From Paraburkholderia dinghuensis (lineage in GTDB: Bacteria > Pseudomonadota > Gammaproteobacteria > Burkholderiales > Burkholderiaceae), in the NCBI RefSeq assembly GCF_003837865.1, contig NZ_RQIS01000003.1:186001-250000 (forward strand): 64,000 nt of DNA. Direction: 5' to 3'. The notes under the pieces were generated by a model, which did not search any database, had not been told where the DNA came from, and was given only the letters and a program-made list of their open reading frames with translations. This document shows positions 37,959-47,368 of the stretch, piece after piece. Made by a program: the position numbers and the translations under genes. Position 1 is the first letter of the stretch. Every line of letters starts with the position of its first letter.

Positions 37959-39362
37959 ATGCCACATGTATTGATTGTCGATGACGACGCGGCAACCCGC
38001 GAAGCGCTGGCGGCCGTGGTGAGCGACGATGGGCTCACCACCGCGCAGGCAGGCGATCTGCGCGAGGCGCGCATCCAGCTCGTGCGGCAGATGCCGGACG
38101 TTGTCTTCACGGATCTCAAACTGCCGGACGGCAGCGGGACCGACCTGTTCCAGGACCTCGATCCGCGCTCGGGCGTGGAACTCGTGGTCATCACCGGCTA
38201 TGCGAGCGTCGAGACGGCCGTGGACGCGCTCAAGGCCGGCGCGATCGACTACCTCGTCAAACCGATTAACCTGCAGCGTGTGAAGGCGATCCTGAACCGC
38301 CTGCCGCGCGCCGGCGATCTCAAGGCAGAGATCGGCACGCTGCGCGGCGAGCTGCGCCGGATGGGCCGTTTTGGCCTGATGCTCGGCAATTCGCCGGCGA
38401 TGCAGGAGGTCTACGACCAGATCAGCCGTGTTGCGCCCACGCCGGCGTCCGTGATGCTCGTCGGCGAGTCGGGCACGGGCAAGGAGGTCGCCGCGCAGAC
38501 CATCCATCAACTGAGCCTGCGCCGCAAGCACGAATTTCTCGCCGTGAACTGCGGCGCGATCTCGCCGAATCTGATCGAGTCGGAGATGTTCGGGCACGAG
38601 CGCGGCTCGTTCACCGGCGCGGACCGGCAGCACAAAGGTTATTTCGAGCGCGCGAACGGCGGCACGCTGTTCCTCGACGAAATCACCGAAATGCCCCCGG
38701 AGCTTCAGGTCAAGCTTCTGCGCGTGCTGGAGACGGGCATGTTCATGCGCGTCGGCACGACGAAGGAGATCGAGACCGACGTGCGCCTCATCGCCGCGAC
38801 GAATCGCGATCCCGAAGAAGCCGTCGCCGAAGGCAAGCTGCGCCTCGACCTCTATCACCGCCTCAACGTCTTTCCGATCAACCTGCCGCCACTGCGCGAG
38901 CGCGGCAAGGACGTGGTATTGCTCGCCCAGTCGTTCCTCGACGAACTCAACGAGCGCCACGGTACGAAGAAGCAGTTCCCGGCCGCCGTGCGCGAGATGC
39001 TGATCGCGTACCCGTGGCCCGGCAACGTGCGCGAGCTGAAGAACTATGTGCAGCGCGCACACATCATGTCCAGTGACGAGGGCGAGCTGACGGCGGCGGT
39101 ACCGTTGCAGATTTCGCTGTCGAAATCGATGCCCGGGACGGCATTGACGATTCCGTTCGGAACCTCGCTTGCCGATGCCGACCGGCAACTGATTCTGGCG
39201 ACGCTCGAACAATGCGGTGGCGTGAAGACGCGCGCGGCGGAGATTCTCGGTATCAGCCTGAAGACGCTCTATAACCGGCTCGTCGAATACGGCAACGAGC
39301 GGGGCAAAGGCGGAGCGAGTGAAGAGGCGCAGGCGGGCGCGGAGGGCGGCGCGAACGTCTGA
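37959..39362 (+). CDS. NtrC-type sigma-54-dependent response regulator
   Basis: 467 residues. Receiver domain (1-~120): acidic pocket DDD at 8-10, phospho-acceptor Asp in VVFTDLKLPDG (~52), Lys in YLVKPIN. AAA+ domain: [42 protein letters not shown]. Carboxy-terminal Fis-like helix-turn-helix ([17 protein letters not shown]) and a Gly/Ala/Glu tail. It activates RNA polymerase-sigma54 after phosphorylation. No cognate kinase is in the window. The neighbouring activator (35863-36921) shares the carboxy-terminal layout, including the TPLAD/TSLAD segment. Confidence 0.93.
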   Translation: MPHVLIVDDDAATREALAAVVSDDGLTTAQAGDLREARIQLVRQMPDVVFTDLKLPDGSGTDLFQDLDPRSGVELVVITGYASVETAVDALKAGAIDYLVKPINLQRVKAILNRLPRAGDLKAEIGTLRGELRRMGRFGLMLGNSPAMQEVYDQISRVAPTPASVMLVGESGTGKEVAAQTIHQLSLRRKHEFLAVNCGAISPNLIESEMFGHERGSFTGADRQHKGYFERANGGTLFLDEITEMPPELQVKLLRVLETGMFMRVGTTKEIETDVRLIAATNRDPEEAVAEGKLRLDLYHRLNVFPINLPPLRERGKDVVLLAQSFLDELNERHGTKKQFPAAVREMLIAYPWPGNVRELKNYVQRAHIMSSDEGELTAAVPLQISLSKSMPGTALTIPFGTSLADADRQLILATLEQCGGVKTRAAEILGISLKTLYNRLVEYGNERGKGGASEEAQAGAEGGANV

Positions 39363-39480
39363 GCGCGGGGCCGCGCGGCGGCCGCGGCAGTCTGCGTGCG
39401 GGGCCTCGGTCGCCTCGTGCGCGTTCCGCCCAAGGTGTGTCCAGGTGTCGATGAACGACAGACATCCCGAGGAGTGAGCC

Positions 39481-39705
39481 ATGTCCAGAAGCCAATCCGC
39501 CGATCGCGCCAGCGCAAAGCCCTGGCTCGCGCATACCCCCCAACCTGATGAACCGCCGCCGGGTGAGCCGGAGCCGGGTGGACCGCCGATCGGCGATCCG
39601 CCACCCGAGCCCGATGAACAGCCGCGTTCGAAAGCCGGTTCGACCCCGTTTCCATCGGCTTTCCTGCCCACAGCAGATTCCGAGCCTGGGACCTTGTGGC
39701 GCTAA
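39481..39705 (+). CDS. Proline-rich small protein of unknown function
   Basis: 74 residues, start ATG 7 bp after a GAGGAG site. Composition is dominated by Pro, Gly, Glu, Asp (DEPPPGEPEPGGPPIGDPPP), so it is almost surely disordered and acidic. No signal or helix. It follows the sigma-54 regulator by 118 bp. A weak coding call helped by the ribosome site. Confidence 0.55.
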   Translation: MSRSQSADRASAKPWLAHTPQPDEPPPGEPEPGGPPIGDPPPEPDEQPRSKAGSTPFPSAFLPTADSEPGTLWR

Positions 39706-39821
39706 CGAATTCAGGTAGACGTTACAAAAGCGCCGCCATTTTTACCGGAAATTTCACGTCGCGGCCCCTAGACTATTTAAACGCCACCGACGAGTGGCGG
39801 CCTTCCGCTGGAGGCATCGAG

Positions 39822-40046
39822 ATGAGACATCCTGCATTGCGTCGCTCTGCACGTCACTCGGCCAAGCGTGGTCCGCGTGACGGAGAACAGCCGAGCAGCA
39901 ATCCGCCACCGATGACCGCACCCGACCCGGCCGGCCAGAACCGCCCGGCGCCCGGCATTCCCCCTGACGGCGAGCACAACCAAGGCGGCGCGCGGGCCGA
40001 GGGACTCGAATACCAGCGCGATCTCGGCTCCGAACAGGACGCCTGA
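39822..40046 (+). CDS. Small hydrophilic protein of unknown function
   Basis: 74 residues, start ATG 8 bp after a TGGAGG site. It has a basic amino end (MRHPALRRSARHSAKRGPR) and a Pro/Gly/Asp/Glu-rich remainder, all probably disordered. No family recognised. Like the previous small protein it sits between the sigma-54 regulator and otsA; both may be stress-associated. Confidence 0.6.
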   Translation: MRHPALRRSARHSAKRGPRDGEQPSSNPPPMTAPDPAGQNRPAPGIPPDGEHNQGGARAEGLEYQRDLGSEQDA

Positions 40047-40190
40047 GTCTCTTCCGGGCGCGTCGTGCTGCTTCTGGCCCCGGCGCCGCCTGGGCGCGTC
40101 AACCCACGTATTCGCACGGCGCGCCCGCCGCGCGGCTCACGCTCGTCCTGCGCGGGTTCAAGCAGACTCTCACGCTGAGTGATCGATGGA

Positions 40191-40210
40191 GGGCACGCTT
40201 TTTGCGTGCC
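40191..40210 (+). promoter_or_regulatory. Sigma-54-like promoter of otsA overlapping a 7-bp hairpin
   Basis: GGCACG at 40192-40197 and TTGC at 40202-40205 keep the exact 10-bp distance between the invariant GG and GC of -24/-12 promoters. The predicted transcription start is ~43 bp before otsA. The same bases form a perfect 7-bp hairpin with a T5 loop, so the match could be a by-product of that structure. Confidence 0.5.
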
Positions 40211-40259
40211 TATGCGAGGCAACGTCTTCCGGAAATAACGAAACAGGAGGTTGGCCGCA

Positions 40260-41684
40260 ATGGGCAAGCTGATCGTGGTATCGAATCGCGTCGCGCCGAC
40301 ACAGGAGGGGCGCCCCGCTGCTGGGGGGCTCGCCGTTGGCGTGCTGGACGCGCTCAAGGAAACCGGCGGCGTCTGGTTCGGCTGGAGCGGCGACACCGTC
40401 GCCGCTCCAGCACCGCCCGCCCTCGAGCAGCAGGGCAGCGTCACTTATGCGACGGTGGGGTTGACCCGCCGTGACTACGACCAGTACTACAAGGGCTTCT
40501 CGAACACGACGCTCTGGCCGACCTTCCACTACCGCAACGACCTCGCGCGCTACGAGCGTCAGGAATACGGCGGCTATCTGCGCGTGAACGTCGCGCTCGC
40601 GCGCCAGCTTCAACCGATGATCGAGCCCGACGACATCGTCTGGGTCCACGACTACCATCTGATCCCGTTCGCACGTTGCCTGCGCGATCTCGGCGTGAAG
40701 AATCCGATCGGCTTTTTCCTGCACATTCCGATGCCGGTGCCCGAGGTGCTGCGCTCGGTGCCGCCGCACGAAGAACTGATGAAGTTCCTGTGCCACTACG
40801 ACGTGGTCGGGTTCCAGACCGATGCGGACCGCCAGGCGTTTCTCGACTACGTCGAACGCGGCGGCCATGGCACGGCGAGCGAGGACGGCATGGTCCACGC
40901 CTGGTCGCGTTTCCTGAAGGTGGGCACCTATCCGATCGGTATCTATCCCGACGTGATCGCGAACACCGCGGCGCAATTCTCCGAGCGCAAAGCCGTGCGC
41001 AGCCTGCGCGACGCCATGCGCGGGCGCAAGCTCATCATGAGCGTCGACCGGCTCGATTATTCGAAGGGGCTCGCGGAGCGCTTCCAGGCCTTCGAGCGCA
41101 TGCTGCAGAACGGGCCGGGCTGGCATGGCCGCGTGTCGTTGCTACAAATCGCGCCGCCGACGCGTGCCGATGTGCAGACCTACCAGGCAATCCGCAGCAA
41201 TCTCGAAGGCGAAGCGGGCCGCATCAATGGACGCTTCGCGCAACTCGACTGGACGCCGATTCAGTACCTCAACCGCAAGTACGAGCGCAATCTGCTGATG
41301 GGATTTTTCCGGCTCGCGCACGTGGGTTATGTCGCGCCGCTGCGCGACGGCATGAATCTCGTCGCGAAGGAATATGTGGCGTCGCAGGATCCCGACGATC
41401 CGGGCGTCCTCGTGCTCTCCCAGTTCGCGGGCGCAGCCGAGCAGATGCAGGGCGCGCTCGTCGTCAATCCCTACGACCTGAACCAGACGGCCGAGGCGCT
41501 CGAACGTGCGCTCTCGATGCCGCACGCCGAACGCAAGTCGCGTTACGAGGACATGATGGCCGCGTTGCGCGAGAACAATCTCGCGGTGTGGCGCGATACG
41601 TTCTTGGCCGACCTGCGCAGCGTCGCTACCGCCGCGTCTGTCACGGCGCGGGCGCGTAGCGTCGCGCCAGCGAGAGCTGGCTGA
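40260..41684 (+). CDS. otsA: Trehalose-6-phosphate synthase
   Basis: Transfers glucose from UDP-glucose to glucose-6-phosphate, first step of trehalose synthesis for osmotic and desiccation protection. 474 residues, GT-B fold, family GT20. GKLIVVSNRVAP is the amino-terminal signature; WVHDYHLIP, GFFLHIPMPVPE, DRLDYSKGL and LRDGMNLVAKEY are intact. The ATG at 40260 follows AGGAGG by 9 bp; an in-frame TTG at 40251 abuts that site and is rejected. otsB is not adjacent. A sigma-54-like promoter lies in front. Confidence 0.96.
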   Translation: MGKLIVVSNRVAPTQEGRPAAGGLAVGVLDALKETGGVWFGWSGDTVAAPAPPALEQQGSVTYATVGLTRRDYDQYYKGFSNTTLWPTFHYRNDLARYERQEYGGYLRVNVALARQLQPMIEPDDIVWVHDYHLIPFARCLRDLGVKNPIGFFLHIPMPVPEVLRSVPPHEELMKFLCHYDVVGFQTDADRQAFLDYVERGGHGTASEDGMVHAWSRFLKVGTYPIGIYPDVIANTAAQFSERKAVRSLRDAMRGRKLIMSVDRLDYSKGLAERFQAFERMLQNGPGWHGRVSLLQIAPPTRADVQTYQAIRSNLEGEAGRINGRFAQLDWTPIQYLNRKYERNLLMGFFRLAHVGYVAPLRDGMNLVAKEYVASQDPDDPGVLVLSQFAGAAEQMQGALVVNPYDLNQTAEALERALSMPHAERKSRYEDMMAALRENNLAVWRDTFLADLRSVATAASVTARARSVAPARAG

Positions 41685-41834
41685 GGGCGTTCGTCCCTTG
41701 GGTTTTTCGTTCGCCGCGTCGCGCTCGCGCTAGTCGGGCGCGGCGCAATGCGATTGAGCGTGATGCCGCGGCGCGCATGAATTCCCGCGCGGCGGCCATC
41801 GAACCGCTGCGTTGCGTTGCAGCAGACCCGCGCG

Positions 41835-42410
41835 TCAGCTCTGCGGCTGTCGCGCTGCGTCGTACGGCTCGGGCGAGCGGGTCGGGTCGAAGTCGGCCCA
41901 GTGGCCACCCTGCCAGCGGCCTGAAGCGCGTTCGATGTCGGCGGCGTGCGATTCACGCAGAACGTCCGCCGCGACAGCCTGGCTCTCCGGGGTCACATGC
42001 ACGGAGAGCAACACGCCCGAGTTGCGCGTTTCGCGCAGCACCCGCTCGTGATGCTCCGCCGCTTGCTGCCGGCTCACCATCATGCCGATCCACGCGCCGA
42101 GGCACGCTCCCACACCCGCTGCAATCACTACCATAGGAAGCGACGCCGACATCCCCGCGAAGATCGCAATACCCACCACGGCGCCCGCAACGGCGTCTGC
42201 GACGACGTTGTGCGAGAGATGCTGCCAGGTGAGGGCGGGTTCGCGCGGCGCCGCGATGGGCATGGCGTGGTGGGCATGGGCGTGCTGTCCACGCGGATTG
42301 ACGAAGACGATGTTTACGTCTTCCTCGACGAAGCCGCGCTCGTAGAGTTTCTCGGCGACGGCCTCGGCGGCGGGGAAGGTCGTGAACCGTCCGGCGACGA
42401 TCAATGACAT
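41835..42410 (-). CDS. Glycine-zipper membrane protein with stress-protein-like amino terminus
   Basis: 191 residues from ATG at 42410. The start (VAGRFTTFPAAEAVAEKLYERG) resembles the YflT/GSP17M fold. A His-rich loop (HAHAHHAMP) and a Gly/Ala-rich hydrophobic pair of helices (VAGAVVGIAIFAGMSASL, VVIAAGVGACLGAWIGMMV) follow. The end (LSVHVTPESQAVAADVLRE) is a soluble domain like the start. Function unknown; related proteins are stress-induced. Alone, convergent with otsA. Confidence 0.82.
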   Translation of the reverse strand: MSLIVAGRFTTFPAAEAVAEKLYERGFVEEDVNIVFVNPRGQHAHAHHAMPIAAPREPALTWQHLSHNVVADAVAGAVVGIAIFAGMSASLPMVVIAAGVGACLGAWIGMMVSRQQAAEHHERVLRETRNSGVLLSVHVTPESQAVAADVLRESHAADIERASGRWQGGHWADFDPTRSPEPYDAARQPQS

Positions 42411-42541
42411 GGAAATCTCCCTTTTGGTTGGTTGAGCACCGTGAAGGGAAGATCGTGCGGGCGGCGCGAGACAACACGCCGCCATTCGCTTGGACAGTTA
42501 TTTTGCGCGCGAGTGCTATCGAAAGGGGGAAATCCGGGGAT

Positions 42542-43966
42542 TTACATCCGCGTCGGCGCCGAATTTGCCGGCACGAGCCGCAGCGTGCTGATGACGGCCG
42601 CAACGGCGGCGAACACTGTCGCCACATAGAGCGCGGCTGTCGGGCCGTGTTCGGGGGCCACGCCGAAGATCAGCGCGACGAGCGCGGCGCCGAGTGTCTG
42701 TCCGCTCAGGCGCGCCGTGCTGAGCATTCCGCTCGCACCGCCCGAGCGCTCGCGCGGCGCGGACGACAGCATCAGCCGGTTGTTCGGCGACTGGAACGTG
42801 CCGAAGCCCACGCCGCACAGCGCCATGCGCCAGCCGATGTCGAACGCCGACGGATGGGCGCCGAGCGTCGCGAGCAGCACCAGCCCGAGCGTGAACAGCG
42901 CGAGCCCGATGCCGCCGAGGAGGCCCGCCGGATAGTGGTCGGAGAGCCAGCCGGCAAGCGGCGCGGCGCCGATGATCACGAGCGGCCAGGGCGTCATGAG
43001 CAGGCCGGTCTGCACCTGAGAGAGCCCGAACGTGTCCTGCATCAGGAACGGTAGTGCAACGAATGCAAGCGTCTGTGCGCAGAACGTGCAGATCGACGTT
43101 CCCACCGAAAGCGCGAACACGGGAATGCCCAGCAGATCGACGGGCAACAGCGGCGCGGGCTGGCTTAGCTGGCGGCGCACGAAGAACCAGCCGATCACGA
43201 GCGCCGCGACGAATTCGGCGGCCACCCAGGCGCGGCGCTCGCCGTGGCCGAGGCCATCGACGGCGAAGATCAGCAGGCCGAACACGAGCGCGTTGAGCAC
43301 GGCGCTCCAGTAGTCGTAGGGCGCTGGATGCCGCGGGTTGAACGGCAGCGCGCGCATGCCGAGCACGCACGCGGCGATGCCGATCGGCACATTGATCGCG
43401 AAGAGCCACGGCCATGACGCGACGCTGAGCACGCCCGATGCGACGGTGGGCCCCACCGCAGACGCGATGGCAACGACCATCGCGTTGATCGCCACACCGC
43501 GGCCCAGCTTGCTGCGCGGATAGATCATGCGAACGAGAGCCGTATTGACGCTCATGATGCCGGCGCCGCCGAAGCCTTGCACCATGCGCGCGATCGCGAG
43601 CGCGGGGAGCGACGTGGCCAGCGCGCAGCCCAGCGACGCGACCGTGAAGAGCGCGAGCCCCCACAGATACACTCGCCGGTAGCCGATACGGTCGCCGAGC
43701 GAGGCGAGCGGCAAAAGCGAGATCGTGACCGAAAGCTGGTACGCGTTGACGATCCAGATCGAACTGGCCGCGCTCGCGTTCAGGTTGCGCGCGATGGTCG
43801 GCAGGGCGACGTTGGCGATCGCGCCGTCGAGCACCGCGAGCGTGATACCGAGCGCGACCACGATGATCGCGTGATAGCGCTGCGGGAACGGCAGGCCGGG
43901 CTCGGCTTCTGCAGTGGCGTGATTCGGGTGCGTGGAAGCGGGGGAGGTGGTGGAAGTGGTGGGCAT
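42542..43966 (-). CDS. DHA2-family MFS drug exporter (EmrB/QacA type)
   Basis: A 474-residue, 14-helix proton-driven exporter. I start at ATG 43966 (MPTTSTTSPAS); earlier codons give a low-complexity, antisense-like head. Motifs: LDGAIANVALPTIARNLN (motif D1-like), LASLGDRIGYRRVYLWG (motif A), ARMVQGFGGAGIM (motif B) and SAVGPTVASGVLS (motif C of exporters). Substrates unknown. No TetR regulator or membrane-fusion partner is adjacent. Confidence 0.9.
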   Translation of the reverse strand: MPTTSTTSPASTHPNHATAEAEPGLPFPQRYHAIIVVALGITLAVLDGAIANVALPTIARNLNASAASSIWIVNAYQLSVTISLLPLASLGDRIGYRRVYLWGLALFTVASLGCALATSLPALAIARMVQGFGGAGIMSVNTALVRMIYPRSKLGRGVAINAMVVAIASAVGPTVASGVLSVASWPWLFAINVPIGIAACVLGMRALPFNPRHPAPYDYWSAVLNALVFGLLIFAVDGLGHGERRAWVAAEFVAALVIGWFFVRRQLSQPAPLLPVDLLGIPVFALSVGTSICTFCAQTLAFVALPFLMQDTFGLSQVQTGLLMTPWPLVIIGAAPLAGWLSDHYPAGLLGGIGLALFTLGLVLLATLGAHPSAFDIGWRMALCGVGFGTFQSPNNRLMLSSAPRERSGGASGMLSTARLSGQTLGAALVALIFGVAPEHGPTAALYVATVFAAVAAVISTLRLVPANSAPTRM

Positions 43967-44087
43967 CGATGATCGGGTGTGCGTCGCGCGGCGGTCGGGC
44001 GTGCGTCGCGCGGCGACTTGCGTCGTGTTCGCACATGCGCTTGCGGCGGCCCGCGCGGCTGAGCGCGGGCCCGCTTGCGGCAAAACG

Positions 44088-44591
44088 TTATTTAAGTTCG
44101 TAGAGTCCGACGTAGGTCGTCGAGTCCAGTTCGTTCAGGTGCGTCATGAAGCGGGCGACTGCGTTGGTCGTCTCCGGCGTAACCGGAAGGTGTGCCGCCT
44201 TCAGCGCATGCACCCGGAAAATATAGCGATGGGGCTGGTCGCCGCGCGGCGGCGCCGCGCCGCCGAAGCCGACTGTGCCGTAGTCGTTGCGCATCTGCAC
44301 GGCGCCCTGCGGCAGCAGACTGCCGTCCGCCTTGCCCGCATTGCGCGCGAGCGAGCGCACGTCCGGTGGAATGTTGACGACGACCCAATGCCAGAAGCCG
44401 CTGCCAGTGGGCGCGTCGGGATCGTAGATCGTCAGTGCGAAGCTTTGCGTGTCCTCGGGCGGCGCGTCCCACTGCAGGGCGGGAGAGACGTTGTCGCCGT
44501 CGACGCCGAAAGCCCGATCGTCGAATTCCTGCGCCTTCGGCATGAAGCCGTTGCTCGGAAAGTCGTCGGACCAGAGTCGGAAATCTGCCAT
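44088..44591 (-). CDS. YbhB/YbcL-family PEBP-like protein
   Basis: 167 residues, cytosolic. VSPALQWDAPPEDTQSFAL and DPDAPTGSGFWHWVV are the ligand-pocket signatures of phosphatidylethanolamine-binding proteins. GFGGAAPPRGDQPHRYIFRV matches the second conserved region. The bacterial role is poorly defined. It follows the exporter gene on the same strand at some distance upstream, with no evident link. Confidence 0.93.
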   Translation of the reverse strand: MADFRLWSDDFPSNGFMPKAQEFDDRAFGVDGDNVSPALQWDAPPEDTQSFALTIYDPDAPTGSGFWHWVVVNIPPDVRSLARNAGKADGSLLPQGAVQMRNDYGTVGFGGAAPPRGDQPHRYIFRVHALKAAHLPVTPETTNAVARFMTHLNELDSTTYVGLYELK

Positions 44592-44693
44592 TGTTTATCT
44601 CCTTCTCGCAGGTTCTTGCAAGCGTTCCTGAACCGGACGCGGCTGAGCAAAACCGGTCGAGTGAGTTTATCACCGCGACACGACTCTCAGCCT

Positions 44694-45143
44694 TCATCCG
44701 CGCGCTTCGAACCAGACCGAGCCGCTGTCCTTCAACCACGCGTCGAGACGCTCGACTACCGCTTGCGGATCGTGATCCGCGCCGCGTAGCGCACATTCCC
44801 AGATCACGGCGACGCGCCAGCCCTGCGCGGCGAGTGCGGCGAGCGTGCGCGCATCGTTGGCGCGGTTGCGCGCGATCTTTTCGCGCCAGAACTCGGGACG
44901 GGTCTGCGGCCATTTGAAGAGCGCGCACGCGTGGCCGTGCCAGAAACAGCCATGTACGAGCACGACCGCGCGATAGCGCGGCAACACGATGTCGGGGCGT
45001 CCCGGCAGTTCCCGCACGTCGAGCCGGAAGCGAAAGCCGCGCCGATGCAGCAGGCTGCGGATCACTCGCTCGGGTTTCGTGTCGCGGCCGCGGATGCCGG
45101 ACATCATCCGGCTGCGGGTGGCGGCATCGACGACGTCGACCAT
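44694..45143 (-). CDS. vsr: Very short patch repair endonuclease
   Basis: Nicks 5' of T in T:G mismatches made by deamination of 5-methylcytosine at Dcm sites. 149 residues. The active-site residues keep the E. coli numbers: Asp51 (GRPDIVL), His64 and His69 (VHGCFWH). The downstream CALFKWPQTRPEFWREKI and WECALRG are conserved. Val63 replaces the Thr next to His64. It lies 39 bp after dcm on the same strand, the standard pairing. Confidence 0.96.
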   Translation of the reverse strand: MVDVVDAATRSRMMSGIRGRDTKPERVIRSLLHRRGFRFRLDVRELPGRPDIVLPRYRAVVLVHGCFWHGHACALFKWPQTRPEFWREKIARNRANDARTLAALAAQGWRVAVIWECALRGADHDPQAVVERLDAWLKDSGSVWFEARG

Positions 45144-45182
45144 GGCTTGGCGTCCGATCGTCGTGGGTTGGCGCGCCGCGGG

Positions 45183-46550
45183 TCAGGCCGCCTCGGCGGC
45201 CGGTTCGGTGCGCGGCGCTCGCGAAGTCGCGCCCGCTTTCCCTGCTTTCGCCGCTGGCTTGCGCACCGCGCCGGATTTCGCCTGTACCTTCGGGCCAGCC
45301 TTCGCGAGCGCCGCGTCGAGGTGCGGCATCATCGTGCGCGCCACTTCGCGCATCACCGGCATCACCACGCTGTTGCCGAACTGGCGATATGCCTGGGTGT
45401 CGCTCACGGGGATGCGGAACGTGTCGGGAAAGCCCATCAGCCGTGCGCACTCGCGCGGCGTAAGGCGGCGTGGGCGCAAGCCTTCGCCCTGGTGGACGAG
45501 AATCTCGCTGCCGTCCTTGTGATAGCGCGCCGAGAGCGTGCGCGTGACGCTCTGCTCGAACGCGAGGCCGTAGCCGAAGCCGTTGCCGGCGGCGCGATGC
45601 TTCTCGGCGTATTGCTGGAGGTACTGCCAGAGACCCGGCGTGAGTGTGTACTTCGGTTGGACGCGGCGTGCGCCGTGATCGAAGAAACGCTCGCCGTCCC
45701 ACGGGAGGACGGGCTCGCAGCCGTCGGTGCGATGAAGGATCGATCCGAGACGCGGGCCCGCTTCGGGCAGCGCGAGCGCGTCCCAGGTGAACGCGGCGGG
45801 CTCGCGGAACCCGGCGATGATGATGCGCTCGCGATGCTGCGGCGTGAAATGGCGCCCGTCGATCACGCGATAGTGGACGTCGTAGCCGAGTTCGTCGCGC
45901 AGCACCTGGCGGATCACGTCGAACGTGCGACCGCGGTCGTGCGACAGCAGGTTCTTGACGTTCTCGAGCAGGAAGGCGGCGGGCCGCTTTTCGGCGATGA
46001 TGCGCGCGACGTCGAAGAAGAGCGTGCCCTGGGTCGAGCATTCGAAGCCGTGCGGACGGCCGAGCGCGTTCTTCTTCGAGACGCCGGCAATCGAGAACGG
46101 TTGGCACGGAAAGCCGGCGAGCAGGACGTCGTGATCGGGGATATCGGCGGCGGGGACCGCGGTGATGTCGCCGGCGAACGCGTGGTCCTCGCCGTGGTTC
46201 TCCAGATAGGTCTTCTTCGAGAACGGATTCCACTCGCTCGTGAACACGCACTCGCCGCCATGCGCCTCGAAGCCCATGCGGATGCCACCGATGCCCGCGA
46301 ACAGGTCGACGAAGCGAAAACGAGCGGGTGCCGCGACGGCGCGCGCGCCGCCGTGCAGGAGTTCGCGCAGCGCGGCTTCGAGCATGGCGGGGCAGGGTGT
46401 TTCGCCTTTTTCCCAGCGACGCACGGTTTTGACGTCTTTGCCGACATGCTCGGCGATCTGCTGCTGGGTGAAGCGCTGGCGTGCCTGCTGCAGCAGGTCT
46501 CGCGAATGGGCCGGGGACACGGGATTCTCTCTGGGGATTTTGGCGGACAT
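45183..46550 (-). CDS. dcm: DNA cytosine-5 methyltransferase, Dcm type
   Basis: Methylates the inner C, by homology in CCWGG. 455 residues from ATG at 46550. An amino-terminal helix-turn-helix ([20 protein letters not shown]) precedes SAM motif I ([14 protein letters not shown]), catalytic Cys149 in [26 protein letters not shown] (motif VI), QHRERI (motif VIII), the target-recognition region and [10 protein letters not shown] (motif X). It tracks E. coli Dcm closely but lacks several insertions and has a basic Ala/Lys tail of ~35 residues. No restriction enzyme adjoins, so it is a solitary methylase with vsr. Confidence 0.95.
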   Translation of the reverse strand: MSAKIPRENPVSPAHSRDLLQQARQRFTQQQIAEHVGKDVKTVRRWEKGETPCPAMLEAALRELLHGGARAVAAPARFRFVDLFAGIGGIRMGFEAHGGECVFTSEWNPFSKKTYLENHGEDHAFAGDITAVPAADIPDHDVLLAGFPCQPFSIAGVSKKNALGRPHGFECSTQGTLFFDVARIIAEKRPAAFLLENVKNLLSHDRGRTFDVIRQVLRDELGYDVHYRVIDGRHFTPQHRERIIIAGFREPAAFTWDALALPEAGPRLGSILHRTDGCEPVLPWDGERFFDHGARRVQPKYTLTPGLWQYLQQYAEKHRAAGNGFGYGLAFEQSVTRTLSARYHKDGSEILVHQGEGLRPRRLTPRECARLMGFPDTFRIPVSDTQAYRQFGNSVVMPVMREVARTMMPHLDAALAKAGPKVQAKSGAVRKPAAKAGKAGATSRAPRTEPAAEAA

Positions 46551-46647
46551 TATGACCGATAGCCGACCCGCGGCACCAGGAAAACTGCCTGCTGGCTGCG
46601 AGGCGTCACGCAAAACCGGCCAGCGTCGTTGGTCCCGGCGAGGAGGG

Positions 46648-47004
46648 TCAGGCGAGTGTCGAACCGCCGGCAGCGGCCCGCAGCCCGGAAGCCGCGTCGG
46701 CATCTTCGGCCGCTTTCAGGTCGTGCTCGTCGAGCACGTTCAGCAGGCTGTCGATTTCGCTGAGCTGGCCCTTGTTGACGTAGCCGGTGTCGAGCAGGCG
46801 ATGGAGACGCTTGCGCCAGTAGGTCGACGGGAGGATCGGACCGGCGAGATCGCCGTTCAGCGCGAGCGGCATGACACGGCGAATGTGCGTGATGTCCTGA
46901 TCGATGAGGCTCGACATGAGTTGCCCGGCAGGAGTGGGACGATCGGAGTCCATACCGGACATAACGGCATGGATCGCCGCAGCTTGAGGGCTGCGCGCAT
47001 CCAT
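46648..47004 (-). CDS. Conserved-looking hypothetical protein
   Basis: 118 residues from ATG at 47004. The centre [20 protein letters not shown] and the helical [21 protein letters not shown] look folded; the ends are Ala/Gly-rich. No signal, helix or known motif. The spacing to dcm is ~100 bp. Function unknown. Confidence 0.65.
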   Translation of the reverse strand: MDARSPQAAAIHAVMSGMDSDRPTPAGQLMSSLIDQDITHIRRVMPLALNGDLAGPILPSTYWRKRLHRLLDTGYVNKGQLSEIDSLLNVLDEHDLKAAEDADAASGLRAAAGGSTLA

Positions 47005-47095
47005 GTTTACCCGCGGCGATGAAGCGGCACGTGCAACCGCGCGCGCGGCCCGGCTGGCGCGGTGACGCGACACCGCGCGAACGGGCTTGCCGGAC

Positions 47096-47368
47096 TTACT
47101 TGTCTTGCAGCGGCGTGTCCGCCGGCGGAAGCGCCGCGGCTTCGAAGAAGCGGCGGGTCGCTTCGAACGACTGCAGCATTTGTTCGGGCCACGGCGTTTG
47201 GAGCATCACGGCCTGATGATTTTCGAACGCCGATGTGAGCAGCCGGCCGAGTTCCGGCGAATTCAGATGACGCAACACGACGCTCAGCGCGATGGCGGTA
47301 GCCTGGCTGGCGCCGGCCGTCTGCAGTTCGGAGGCGGTGAGGGCTGCGAGTTGCTTGTTGATGTCCAT
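47096..47368 (-). CDS. Hypothetical small helical protein
   Basis: 90 residues from ATG at 47368, without a good ribosome site. The sequence is helical (LTASELQTAGASQATAIALS, LNSPELGRLLTSAFENHQ). No motif recognised. It may be in an operon with the preceding-strand neighbour (92 bp). Function unknown. Confidence 0.55.
   Translation of the reverse strand: MDINKQLAALTASELQTAGASQATAIALSVVLRHLNSPELGRLLTSAFENHQAVMLQTPWPEQMLQSFEATRRFFEAAALPPADTPLQDK

Noticed and set aside
40192..40210. Hairpin before otsA as an intrinsic terminator
   Set aside because: The T run is in the loop, not after the stem, and the hairpin precedes rather than follows a gene.
44092..46251. 720-codon minus-strand frame spanning the PEBP, vsr and dcm genes
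   Set aside because: It lies in another frame over three genes with clear motifs and has no motif of its own.
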